Assembly: GCA_910586395.1 (NCBI GenBank)
Contig: CAJUFX010000003.1
Coordinates: 65,915-129,914 of the forward strand
DNA length: 64,000 nt
Reading direction: 5' to 3'
Source: an uncultured Bacteroidales bacterium
GTDB lineage: Bacteria > Bacteroidota > Bacteroidia > Bacteroidales > P3
The notes beneath the pieces were generated by a model. That model worked only from the letters and a program-made list of their open reading frames with translations. It was not told where the DNA came from and searched no databases. The position numbers and the translations under genes are program-made. Below are positions 51,274 through 59,165 of this stretch, piece after piece. Position 1 is the stretch's first letter. Each line of letters opens with the position of its first letter.

Positions 51274-51627
51274 TTATTTCCATTCCAGCGCGCCTTTGCG
51301 CCAGGCGTAGGCCAGGCCCAAGACGAGGATGACGAGGAAGAAGAGCACGCTCAGCAGGCCGTTGATGCCCATGTCGCGCACGACCACCGCCCAGGGGAAC
51401 AGAAAGACGGTCTCCACGTCGAACATCAGGAACAGGATGGCAAACAGATAATAGCCGGCCTTGAACTGCATCCATGAACGGCCGCGCGTCGGGATGCCGC
51501 ATTCGTAGGCCTCGCCTTTTTGCGGGTTGTAGGTGCGCGGCGAAATCCAGGCGCCTATGCCCCAGCCGGCCGCCACGAGCGCGATGGCGGTCAGGATCAC
51601 GACGACGAAAAGAGTCAGGTTAAGCAT
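51274..51627 (-). CDS. nuoA: NADH-quinone oxidoreductase subunit A
   Basis: 117 residues with three helices. The ND3 signature YECGIPTRGRSWMQFKAGYY near residue 41, with the quinone-site cysteine, is present and AILFLMFDVETVFLFPWAVV near residue 63 is highly conserved. The start MLNLTLFVVVILTAIALV is 19 bases after the rpe stop, so nuo is likely transcribed from the rpe promoter or one inside rpe. No nuoE, nuoF or nuoG follow anywhere in the operon. Confidence 0.95.
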   Translation of the reverse strand: MLNLTLFVVVILTAIALVAAGWGIGAWISPRTYNPQKGEAYECGIPTRGRSWMQFKAGYYLFAILFLMFDVETVFLFPWAVVVRDMGINGLLSVLFFLVILVLGLAYAWRKGALEWK

Positions 51628-51646
51628 AGCTTCGTGTTTTGGAAGT

Positions 51647-52309
51647 TTACAGCCGGTCGCCCAAAGCCTTCATGGCCTTGATTTGCGCGGGCACGTCTTC
51701 GGCCGCGAAAATGGCCGCGCCCGCCACCAGGGCGTTGGCACCGGCTTGGAGCAGTTTGGGCGTGTTGTCGAGGTTCACGCCGCCGTCTATTTCAATAATC
51801 AGTTCCGGATTGTATTGCTCTTTGAGCCGGACGGCCTGTTCCAATTTACGGTAAGTGTTTTCGATGAATTTCTGCCCGCCGAAGCCGGGATTGACCGACA
51901 TGAGCAACAGCAGGTCACAGTATTCCACCACGTTTTCGACCATGCAGACCGGCGTGTGCGGGTTGAGGACGACACCGGCCTTCATGCCGAGCCGCCGGAT
52001 TTCGGCCAGTGTGCGGTTCAGGTGCGTGCAGGCTTCGGCGTGTACGCTCAGATAGTCGGCCCCCGCTTCGGCGAAAGCCGACAGATAACGTTCCGGTTGC
52101 GTGATCATCAGGTGGACGTCCAACGGTTTTTGCGCGTATTTCTTGATGGCTTTCATGACGGGCGGGCCGAACGTGATGTTGGGCACGAAGTGACCGTCCA
52201 TGACATCGATATGGAACCAGTCGGCCGCCGAAGCGTTCAGCATTTCCGTTTCCTGCCGAAGGGCCGAAAAATCGGCCGAAAGGAAAGAGGGAGACAGATA
52301 GAAAGACAT
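51647..52309 (-). CDS. rpe: Ribulose-phosphate 3-epimerase
   Basis: 220 residues, a TIM barrel that interconverts ribulose 5-phosphate and xylulose 5-phosphate. Motifs: SPSFLSADFSALRQE near residue 6, FHIDVMDGHFVPNITFGP near residue 32, LDVHLMITQPERYL near residue 63, VMSVNPGFGGQKFIENTY-like LLMSVNPGFGGQKFIENTYRK near residue 139 and IEIDGGVN near residue 173. All metal and catalytic residues (His, Asp, Asp) are in these blocks. It precedes nuoA by 19 bases, so the pentose phosphate gene and complex I share an operon. Confidence 0.95.
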   Translation of the reverse strand: MSFYLSPSFLSADFSALRQETEMLNASAADWFHIDVMDGHFVPNITFGPPVMKAIKKYAQKPLDVHLMITQPERYLSAFAEAGADYLSVHAEACTHLNRTLAEIRRLGMKAGVVLNPHTPVCMVENVVEYCDLLLLMSVNPGFGGQKFIENTYRKLEQAVRLKEQYNPELIIEIDGGVNLDNTPKLLQAGANALVAGAAIFAAEDVPAQIKAMKALGDRL

Positions 52310-52364
52310 AATTCAAATATTTAATCGTTTAAGGGGCTTCCAATGAAGGGAACCCGAACGCCTG

Positions 52365-52372
52365 CAAATGTA
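52365..52372 (-). promoter_or_regulatory. Putative -7 element of the rpe-nuo operon
   Basis: On the minus strand TACATTTG, a match to TAnnTTTG, gives a leader of about 50 bases before rpe. The -33 position has only T-rich sequence (the plus strand reads GAAAAC). Confidence 0.45.
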
Positions 52373-52510
52373 AAAAAATAATATGATAAGATGAAAACTT
52401 TTCGTCCGCCCAAACAGTGCGCGTTTTTCCGGATTGATTGCCGGTTTTTCCTTGAATGTCCGCGGATGTGTTGTTGGAAAAAACTTCCGGTCATTTTCAC
52501 GACTTTTTTG

Positions 52511-52518
52511 TACATTTG
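52511..52518 (+). promoter_or_regulatory. Putative -7 element of pyrE
   Basis: TACATTTG matches TAnnTTTG and lies 25 bases before the ATG at 52544. TTTTC upstream is only a weak -33 candidate. It is divergent from the rpe promoter. Confidence 0.45.
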
Positions 52519-52543
52519 CAGTTTGATAAATTCATAGCACATT

Positions 52544-53203
52544 ATGCACTTCGATCAAGAAACCGCATTGGAACTCGGCCGCTTCCTGCTTCAGGTAAAG
52601 GCGGTCAAATTAAACGATAAAGAGCCGTTTACGTGGGCTTCCGGCCGTAAGTCGCCGATTTACTGCGACAACCGTGTCACGCTTTCGCATCCGGCCGTAC
52701 GGACGTTCATCCGTCAGCAGTTCGTCAAGGCCATAGAGGCTAAAATCGGCATGGTGGACGCCGTGGCCGGCGTGGCGACGGGCGGCATTCCGCAAGGCGC
52801 GCTCGTGGCGCAGGAAATGAACCTGCCGTTCGTCTATGTCCGTTCCGAGGCAAAGAACCACGGCATGGGTCAGCAGATAGAGGGCGAACTCCGTCCGGGC
52901 AGTTCGGTCGTCGTCGTGGAGGACTTGATTTCGACGGGCGGCAGCAGTCTGAAAGCCGTGGCGGCCTTGCGCGAAGCCGGGTGTACGGTCAAGGGCATGG
53001 TGGCCATTTTCTCTTACGAACTGGCTGTGGCCGAAAAGGCGTTCGCCGAAGCCAAGGTGCCGCTCTATACGTTGAGCCATTACAACGCACTGTTGGAGGC
53101 GGCTCTGAATATGGGCATCCTGAGCCAGGACGAAATCGCTTCGCTGGCACGTTGGCGCGAAAACCCGGAGAAGTGGTCGGAAGAACGCATGGGCGCGTGT
53201 TAG
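52544..53203 (+). CDS. pyrE: Orotate phosphoribosyltransferase
   Basis: 219 residues. Adds phosphoribose from PRPP to orotate in pyrimidine synthesis. The PRPP motif VVVVEDLISTGGSSLKAVA near residue 122 and orotate-binding FTWASGRKSPIYCDNRVTL near residue 28 are present; VRSEAKNHGMGQQIEG near residue 101 carries the flexible loop. Length is normal for bacterial PyrE. The SRPBCC gene starts 64 bases on and rlmD follows, so the three may form a transcript. Confidence 0.95.
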   Translation: MHFDQETALELGRFLLQVKAVKLNDKEPFTWASGRKSPIYCDNRVTLSHPAVRTFIRQQFVKAIEAKIGMVDAVAGVATGGIPQGALVAQEMNLPFVYVRSEAKNHGMGQQIEGELRPGSSVVVVEDLISTGGSSLKAVAALREAGCTVKGMVAIFSYELAVAEKAFAEAKVPLYTLSHYNALLEAALNMGILSQDEIASLARWRENPEKWSEERMGAC

Positions 53204-53267
53204 GAACGGTCCGACAAGGCGTGGGGCGGTTGCCGCCTGCCGCGTAGGGTCGGGTAAAAAAAACAAT

Positions 53268-53684
53268 ATGGAAGTAAAAAGCGAATGGGTGCCGGTCGCG
53301 GTGGCGGCCGAGCGTCTGTACGGTTATATCAGTAATTTTTCCAATCTGCAAGTGGCCTTGCCGGATCAGGTCAAGAATTTCTGCGCTACGGAGGATGAAT
53401 GCAGTTTCGAAGTGGCGGGCATGGCCAAGGTGCGCCTGCGTATGACCGAGAAGGTGCGGCCGACGCGGGTCGCGTTGGGAACGGTGGCGGGGGAGTCGCC
53501 CGTGCCGGTCGGTCTCGTGCTCGACATAGAGCCGGCGGGCGAATCGGCCTGCAAGGCGCGCGTCACGGTCAAGGCCGACGTGCCGTTCATGCTGTCGGGC
53601 ATGGTCAAGAAGCCGCTGGAGAAATTTGTCGGCGAGTTGAGCCAACGGCTGTCTCAATTTACGGGAGAGGTTCATGGGGCGTAA
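53268..53684 (+). CDS. SRPBCC-family protein
   Basis: 138 residues of the START/SRPBCC ligand-binding fold by pattern: alternating strands and a C-terminal helix (MVKKPLEKFVGELSQRLSQF). The start MEVKSEWVPVAVAAERLYGY matches Bacteroidetes SRPBCC proteins that follow pyrE. Ligand and role unknown. It overlaps the rlmD start by 11 bases. Confidence 0.72.
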   Translation: MEVKSEWVPVAVAAERLYGYISNFSNLQVALPDQVKNFCATEDECSFEVAGMAKVRLRMTEKVRPTRVALGTVAGESPVPVGLVLDIEPAGESACKARVTVKADVPFMLSGMVKKPLEKFVGELSQRLSQFTGEVHGA

Positions 53685-55266
53685 GGTCAACCGCACGCAT
53701 CCGCTCGTGCTGACGGACGTGGCCATCACGGGCACGGCCGCCGAGGGCAAGGCCTTGGCGCGCGTCGATGACAAGGTGCTGTTCGTGGCGTTCGGCGCGC
53801 CCGGCGACGTGGCCGACATCGAGGTCTATCGTTCCAAATCCAGTTATATGGAGGGACGTATTCTACGGCTCAAAAAAGTCTCTGACCTGCGTTGTACGCC
53901 TTTTTGCACGCATTTCGGCCTCTGCGGCGGCTGCAAGTGGCAGCATTTGGCCTATGGGGCGCAGTTGGCGCAGAAACAGCAACAGGTACGCGACCAGTTG
54001 GAGCGCATCGGCAAGGTCGAGTTGCCGGAGCCGTTGCCCATCTTGGGATCGCCGCGGACGGTGGCTTACCGGAATAAAATAGAATATACGTTTTCGCCGA
54101 GCCGCTGGCTGGATGCGGCCGAAATGGCTTCCGACACGGCTTTTTCAGCGGCCGAACGCGCGGGCTTGGGCTTTCATCTGCCCGGCAAGTTCGACAAGGT
54201 GTTGGATATCCGTCAATGCCATCTGCAACCGGAGCCGTCGAATCAGATCCGGCTGTGCCTGAAAGAACTGGCCTTGCAGAGCGGTCTGCCGTTCTATCAT
54301 GTCCGAAGCGGAGAGGGCGTTTGGCGCAACGTGATCCTGCGTTGCAACGAACGCGGCGAATTTATGGTGACGGTGGTTTTGAAAACCGTGCCGTTGGAGT
54401 GTGTCAAGCCTGTTTTCGACGCTTTGCTGCAACGGTTTCCCGATATCGTTTCATTGCATTACTGTTTCAACGACAAGCCCAACGACAGCATCGCCGATTT
54501 GGACGTGCGGCTGTATGCGGGGCGGCCGTATCTGCTGTACCGTATGCCGCGTTATGGCGCGGCGGGAGGCGGAGAGGTCGATTTGACGGCTTCGGCTGAG
54601 TGTGGGGTGACCGGAGAACCGTTGGATGCCGGCATGCTGGCGCAAACCGCAGACGTGGCGTCGGCTGCGCCAGTGGCGCAAGCCTCGGATTCCGATTGCC
54701 TGAGTTTCCGCATCGGTCCCAAGTCGTTCTTTCAGACCAACGGCACGCAGGCCGAACGGCTGTACCGCGTGGTCGGCGACTTCGCCGGACTGACGGGCCG
54801 GGAATTGCTGTACGACCTTTATACGGGAACGGGTACGATCGGTTTGTATCTGGCTGACAAGGCGCGCAAGGTGGTGGGGGTGGAATACGTGGAGGAGGCG
54901 GTGGCCGACGCACGGCTCAACGCGGCCGACAACGGTATCGGGCACGCGACGTTTTTTGCCGGCGATATGGCCAAGGTGTTTACGGACGAATGGATTGAAG
55001 CGCAGGGGCGTCCCGATGTCGTCGTGACGGATCCGCCGCGCGAGGGCATGCACGAGAAGGTCGTGGAGCAACTGCTCCGGATCGCGCCGCCGCGCATCGT
55101 CTATGTCAGCTGCAACGCGGCCACGCAGGCGCGCGATTTACAGCGCATGGATACCCATTACAAGGTGGTGAAGTGGCAGGCCGTCGATATGTTCCCGCAC
55201 ACGTATCATGTGGAAAACGTCGTGCTGTTGGAAAGACGGTGCAAGGCGAACGCAGAGGGAAAATAA
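53674..55266 (+). CDS. rlmD: 23S rRNA (uracil-C5)-methyltransferase, RlmD/TrmA family
   Basis: 530 residues. A TRAM-like N-terminus (LTDVAITGTAAEGKALARVD), a 4Fe-4S cysteine set CTHFGLCGGCKWQHLAY near residue 78, and a C-terminal SAM-dependent domain: FRIGPKSFFQTNGTQAERLY near residue 345, YDLYTGTGTIGLYLA near residue 381, VTDPPREGMHEKV near residue 450 and YVSCNAATQARDL near residue 475. These match RlmD-like enzymes that make m5U in 23S rRNA; TrmA and RlmC are close relatives, so the exact uracil is inferred. It overlaps the SRPBCC gene by 11 bases. Confidence 0.9.
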   Translation: MGRKVNRTHPLVLTDVAITGTAAEGKALARVDDKVLFVAFGAPGDVADIEVYRSKSSYMEGRILRLKKVSDLRCTPFCTHFGLCGGCKWQHLAYGAQLAQKQQQVRDQLERIGKVELPEPLPILGSPRTVAYRNKIEYTFSPSRWLDAAEMASDTAFSAAERAGLGFHLPGKFDKVLDIRQCHLQPEPSNQIRLCLKELALQSGLPFYHVRSGEGVWRNVILRCNERGEFMVTVVLKTVPLECVKPVFDALLQRFPDIVSLHYCFNDKPNDSIADLDVRLYAGRPYLLYRMPRYGAAGGGEVDLTASAECGVTGEPLDAGMLAQTADVASAAPVAQASDSDCLSFRIGPKSFFQTNGTQAERLYRVVGDFAGLTGRELLYDLYTGTGTIGLYLADKARKVVGVEYVEEAVADARLNAADNGIGHATFFAGDMAKVFTDEWIEAQGRPDVVVTDPPREGMHEKVVEQLLRIAPPRIVYVSCNAATQARDLQRMDTHYKVVKWQAVDMFPHTYHVENVVLLERRCKANAEGK

Positions 55267-55334
55267 AGTTTGCACTCTGCTGAGCCGCAGCCCGTCTTTC
55301 CGGGGAAACTTAATATAGTTTTTTGACTATTCTA

Positions 55335-55868
55335 TCATTGAATTTTCAAGTCCAGCGCCCGGATCAACTTTTCCAACAGCGGCTTCTGCGCTTCGGCGGT
55401 GTCGGCGATGTCCATGCGGTAAGAGGCCAGTTCGTAGAACGGCCGGCGCGTTTCCAACAGTTGTTTGATTTTCGTCCGCAAGGCGTCGTCGGTCGCCGTG
55501 GCCAGCACCGGCCGTCCCGCCCGGGCTGACGGCTCGGTCAATGTCCGGAGCAGCATCGCTTCCGGGGCGTCCAAAAACACTGTTTGCCCCCGGCCGTTCA
55601 GAAACGCCATGTTGTCGTCATGGCAGGGGAGGCCGCCCCCCGTCGCCACGATACAGGCCTCCGGGAACGGATATTGCCGGATCAGTTCCGACTCCATGCG
55701 CCGGAAGGCCGCTTCGCCCTGTTGCTCGAAAATATCGCTGACGGACAATCCGCTGCGGCGTACAATCAGACCGTCGGTATCGAAAAAGGGCAAGCCCGTC
55801 ATCCCGGACAGGCATTGCCCTATTTCCGTCTTACCGCAGCCCATGAAACCGACTAAAAAGACAGGCAT
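55335..55868 (-). CDS. aroK: Shikimate kinase
   Basis: 177 residues. Phosphorylates shikimate with ATP. Walker A FLVGFMGCGKTEIGQCL near residue 4, the shikimate-binding FFDTDGLIVRRSGLSVSDIF near residue 28, RxxE (RRMESELI near residue 57) and VATGGGLPCHDDNM near residue 75 are visible. Length is normal. Convergent with rlmD and 12 bases downstream of sodB on the same strand. Confidence 0.93.
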   Translation of the reverse strand: MPVFLVGFMGCGKTEIGQCLSGMTGLPFFDTDGLIVRRSGLSVSDIFEQQGEAAFRRMESELIRQYPFPEACIVATGGGLPCHDDNMAFLNGRGQTVFLDAPEAMLLRTLTEPSARAGRPVLATATDDALRTKIKQLLETRRPFYELASYRMDIADTAEAQKPLLEKLIRALDLKIQ

Positions 55869-55880
55869 GGGCAGGCTTCT

Positions 55881-56459
55881 TTAGAACCGGCTTTCCACCG
55901 CCTTCCAATCCAACAGATCGAAGAAGTGGCTGATGTAGTCGGCGCGTTTGTTCTGATAGTCCAAATAGTAGGCGTGTTCCCAGACGTCGATGACGAGCAA
56001 CGGTTCCTTGTTGTCGCGGATCGGGTTGCCGGCGTTGGGCGTAGGCAGGATGGCCAGGCCGTTCTTGTTGTCGCGTACGAGCCAGACCCAGCCCGAACCG
56101 AATAGTCCGGCGGCCGCCGCGCTGAATTGGGTCTTGAACTGTTCGAAAGAGCCGAAAGCGCGGTCGATGGCTTCGGCCAAAGCGCCGGTCGGCTGTCCGC
56201 CGCCCTGCGGCGAGAGGCAGTTCCAATAGAACGTATGGTTCCAAACTTGGGCGGCGTTGTTGTACAGACCGCCTTCCGCCTTGCGGATGATTTCTTCCAG
56301 CCCGGCCTCTTCAAACGGCGTACCTACGCGCAATTTGTTCAAATTATCCACATAGGCTTGGTGGTGTTTGCCATAGTGGAACGCCAGGGTCTGCGCCGAA
56401 ATGTGCGGCGCGAGCGCATCCTGCGCGAACGGCAGGGGGGGCAATTCGAAGTTTTTCAT
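55881..56459 (-). CDS. sodB: Superoxide dismutase, Fe/Mn type
   Basis: 192 residues. The four metal ligands are in FHYGKHHQAYVDNLNK near residue 27, QVWNHTFYWNC near residue 74, VIDVWEHAYYLDYQNKRA near residues 157-161, with the length and the AAGLFGSGWVWLV stretch typical of SodB. Iron is likely, though metal use cannot be settled from sequence. It has a consensus promoter sharing its region with the divergent kinase-like gene. Confidence 0.93.
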   Translation of the reverse strand: MKNFELPPLPFAQDALAPHISAQTLAFHYGKHHQAYVDNLNKLRVGTPFEEAGLEEIIRKAEGGLYNNAAQVWNHTFYWNCLSPQGGGQPTGALAEAIDRAFGSFEQFKTQFSAAAAGLFGSGWVWLVRDNKNGLAILPTPNAGNPIRDNKEPLLVIDVWEHAYYLDYQNKRADYISHFFDLLDWKAVESRF

Positions 56460-56482
56460 AAGACAAGAGTTTTTAGTCCGGA

Positions 56483-56515
56483 CAAATTTAATAATTTTTG
56501 GACAAACGTCTCAAA
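56483..56515 (-). promoter_or_regulatory. sodB promoter
   Basis: On the minus strand TTTG (56512-56515), 21 bases, then TAAATTTG (56483-56490), a match to the Bacteroidetes consensus. The start point would be near 56476. It interleaves with the promoter on the other strand at 56497-56529. Confidence 0.55.
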
Positions 56516-56529
56516 AAAACGTAAATTTG
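56497..56529 (+). promoter_or_regulatory. Promoter of the cytidylate-kinase-like gene
   Basis: TTTG (56497-56500), a 21-base spacer and TAAATTTG (56522-56529) match the consensus. Transcription would start near 56535, so the ATG at 56534 is probably not transcribed and the ATG at 56546 is the likely start, with an almost leaderless mRNA. Confidence 0.55.
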
Positions 56530-56545
56530 CCGCATGGAACACCGC

Positions 56546-57169
56546 ATGGAAAACGCCAAAGTCATCATCAATATCGGCCGTCAGTTGGGTAGCGGCGGCC
56601 GACAGATCGGCCGCATGCTCGCCGATCGTCTGCAATTGGCTTATTACGACAGGGAACTGGTGCGCGAAGCCTCCAAGGCCAGCGGACTTTGCCGGGATTG
56701 CTTCGAAAAGGCGGACGAAAAGCGCAACCGCTCGTTGAGCGGATTGTTGGGATTGGGCATTTTCGGCAACACGGGTTTCGGCGGCTTGTCCAACGAAGAA
56801 CTGTTCAAGATTCAAGGTCGGGTCATCGACCGCTTGGCCGAAGAAAGCAGCAGCGTGTTTGTCGGGCGTTGTGCCGATTACATCTTGCGCCACCGGCCGG
56901 AATGCTTCAATGTATTCGTCTGCGCGCCTTTGGCCTATCGGGTCGCGCAAATAGCCTTGCAACTGGGGATTACGGCCGAAGAAGCCGAAGAGCGAATACT
57001 AAAGACCGATAAGGCGCGGGCCGCTTATTACAATTTTTACACGGGCAGGGTATGGGGACAGGCCGACGGCTATCATCTCTGTATTGATACGTCGGTACTG
57101 GGGCCCGAGAAAACGGCCGACTTCATAGAAACGATGCTGAGGCAGCGTTTGCAGGCGCATACCGTATGA
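56546..57169 (+). CDS. Cytidylate-kinase-like protein
   Basis: 207 residues from the ATG at 56546; an ATG at 56534 adds four residues but lies at or before the predicted transcript start. The start IINIGRQLGSGGRQIGRMLA carries a glycine-rich nucleotide loop GSGGRQIG in place of the usual P-loop lysine, followed by LAYYDRELVREASKASG. It belongs to the cytidylate-kinase-like family (Pfam Cytidylate_kin2) found widely in Bacteroidetes and Firmicutes, substrate unknown. SVFVGRCADYIL near residue 110 fits the family. It is divergent from sodB. Confidence 0.78.
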   Translation: MENAKVIINIGRQLGSGGRQIGRMLADRLQLAYYDRELVREASKASGLCRDCFEKADEKRNRSLSGLLGLGIFGNTGFGGLSNEELFKIQGRVIDRLAEESSSVFVGRCADYILRHRPECFNVFVCAPLAYRVAQIALQLGITAEEAEERILKTDKARAAYYNFYTGRVWGQADGYHLCIDTSVLGPEKTADFIETMLRQRLQAHTV

Positions 57170-57187
57170 CCGCCACGCTGATCGGTC

Positions 57188-59128
57188 TTAAAAATCACAG
57201 GCTTCGCTGAGTTCGAGCCAACGCATCTCGGCCGTGTCCAAGGCCGTTTGCAGGCGGCCGATTTCTTCCGAGAACGCGGTTATTTCCTCCGGTTTGTAAT
57301 TTTCGGGCGCGCAGAGCGCCGTTTCCAGTTCCTGTTTGCGGGTCTCGAGCGTCTTTATCTCATTTTCCAGCGCTTCCTTTTCCTTGAGTTGCTTGTAAGA
57401 CGGTTTTTTCTTAGGCGGAACACCGTTTGCCGGATTTACGTCGGATCCAACGTTTTTTGTCCCGACGTTTGAAACCACCTTGGCGGCCGCCGTTTTTTCC
57501 GCTCCGGCCTCTATGGCGGCCTGTCGGTCGGTGGCCGCCCGCCACTTCTTGTATTCGCTGTAGGTGCCGTAAAAATCCTTGATGCGGCCTTCGCCTTCGA
57601 ATACAAACAGATGGTCCACGAGATGGTCCATGAAATGGCGGTCGTGCGAGACCATGAGCACGCAACCTTCATAATGTTGCAAAAAGTTTTCGAGCAACAT
57701 GAGGGTAAAAACGTCCAGGTCGTTCGTCGGCTCGTCCAAAATCAGGAAATTGGGATGCGCCATCAGCGTTTTGAGCAGATAGAGCCGTCTTTTTTCGCCC
57801 CCGCTCAGCAACGAGAAGTAATTGTACTGGGTGGTCGGGTCAAATTGAAAATATTGCAGGAACTGTGAGGCCGACATTTCCTGGCCTTTGTCGGTCTTGA
57901 CCACTTCGGCCGTTTCCTTGATGATGTCGATGACGCGCTTATCGCCGGGCGCCCATAAACCGCCCTGTTCGTAATAGCCTATCTGCAGTGTCTGTCCCAA
58001 GACGATATGGCCGTCTTCCGGCTTGATTCTGCCCGTGAGCAGGTTCAAAAACGTCGATTTGCCGCTGCCGTTGGGGCCGACGATGCCGATTTTTTCGCCC
58101 CGCTTGAACGTATAGGAGAAATCCTTGATGAGCGTATGGCCGTCGAACCCCATGCTCACATGGTTCACTTCCATGATTTTGTTGCCCAGACGTTCGCTTT
58201 GCAGGCTGAGCGTCACCTCTTCCTGCTTGGGACGCAACGATACTTTGGCTTTCAAATCTTCGAAAGCGTCCTTGCGGGCGCGCGCCTTGGTGCCGCGGGC
58301 GGAGGGCATGCGGCGCATCCATTCCAACTCCCGCCGGTACAGGTTTTTCGCCTTTTCCCATTCGGCCAGCGCGATGCTTTCCCGTTCGGCTTTCTTTTCC
58401 AAGAAATAAGCGTAATCGCCTTTGTAGAAATAGGTCTGTTCTCCGTCGATTTCCACGATGTCATGGCAGACGGCGTCTAAGAAAGCGCGGTCGTGCGTGA
58501 TGAGCAATAGGCTGGTATTCTGCCGGTTCAAAAATTCCTCCAACCACTCTATCATCGCGATGTCGAGGTGGTTGGTCGGTTCGTCCAATAGCAATAAATC
58601 GGCATCGGCCAGCAACACTTTCGCCAAGGCGGCCTTTTTCTGCTGACCGCCCGAGAGCGTCCCCATGCTCTGTTGCAGATGCGGCAATTGCAGCCGGAAC
58701 AACACTTCCTTGACGCGGTCCTCGTAATTCCAAGCCTGCAGCCGGTCCATTTCCGAAACAGTCTCCTCCCATTCTTTCTGTAGGGCCGGCGTGTTCTGCC
58801 GCGCCATGGCGTCCACGAGTTCTTCGTAACGGTGCAGCAGGCGCGTCGTCTCGTTGTCGCTGGCGAGCAGATAGTCTATCAGGCTTTGGGACGGGTCGAT
58901 TTCGGGATTTTGGGAGAGGTAGCCGACCTGTATGTCCTTGCGCAACGTCACCGTGCCGCTGTCGGGCAACACCTTGCCGACGATAATCTGCATGAGCGTG
59001 CTTTTGCCGCGGCCGTTGCGCGCGATAAGTCCGGTTCTCTGGCCTTTTTCCAGGCCGAACGTCACGTGCCGGAACAAGGTCTTTTCGCCATAGGTCTTGG
59101 CGATGTCTTCCAAGGATAGGTAGTTCAT
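57188..59128 (-). CDS. ABC-F family ATPase, Uup-like
   Basis: 646 residues with two ABC ATPase domains and no membrane domain. First: Walker A LIARNGRGKSTLMQI near residue 35, signature LSGGQQKKAALAKVL near residue 158, Walker B LLLLDEPTNHLD. Then a linker with an arm-like MRRMPSARGTKARARKDAFE, second Walker A GIVGPNGSGKSTFLNL near residue 350, signature LSGGEKRRLYLLKTL near residue 447 and FLILDEPTNDLD. The C-terminal 75 residues (LKEKEALENEIKTLETRKQE) form a coiled coil, as in Uup. ABC-F proteins act on ribosomes; Uup also touches DNA and recombination intermediates. Confidence 0.88.
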   Translation of the reverse strand: MNYLSLEDIAKTYGEKTLFRHVTFGLEKGQRTGLIARNGRGKSTLMQIIVGKVLPDSGTVTLRKDIQVGYLSQNPEIDPSQSLIDYLLASDNETTRLLHRYEELVDAMARQNTPALQKEWEETVSEMDRLQAWNYEDRVKEVLFRLQLPHLQQSMGTLSGGQQKKAALAKVLLADADLLLLDEPTNHLDIAMIEWLEEFLNRQNTSLLLITHDRAFLDAVCHDIVEIDGEQTYFYKGDYAYFLEKKAERESIALAEWEKAKNLYRRELEWMRRMPSARGTKARARKDAFEDLKAKVSLRPKQEEVTLSLQSERLGNKIMEVNHVSMGFDGHTLIKDFSYTFKRGEKIGIVGPNGSGKSTFLNLLTGRIKPEDGHIVLGQTLQIGYYEQGGLWAPGDKRVIDIIKETAEVVKTDKGQEMSASQFLQYFQFDPTTQYNYFSLLSGGEKRRLYLLKTLMAHPNFLILDEPTNDLDVFTLMLLENFLQHYEGCVLMVSHDRHFMDHLVDHLFVFEGEGRIKDFYGTYSEYKKWRAATDRQAAIEAGAEKTAAAKVVSNVGTKNVGSDVNPANGVPPKKKPSYKQLKEKEALENEIKTLETRKQELETALCAPENYKPEEITAFSEEIGRLQTALDTAEMRWLELSEACDF

Positions 59129-59165
59129 GCGGGGATGAAGCCGGTTTTTAAGGTGGGGAATCGGG

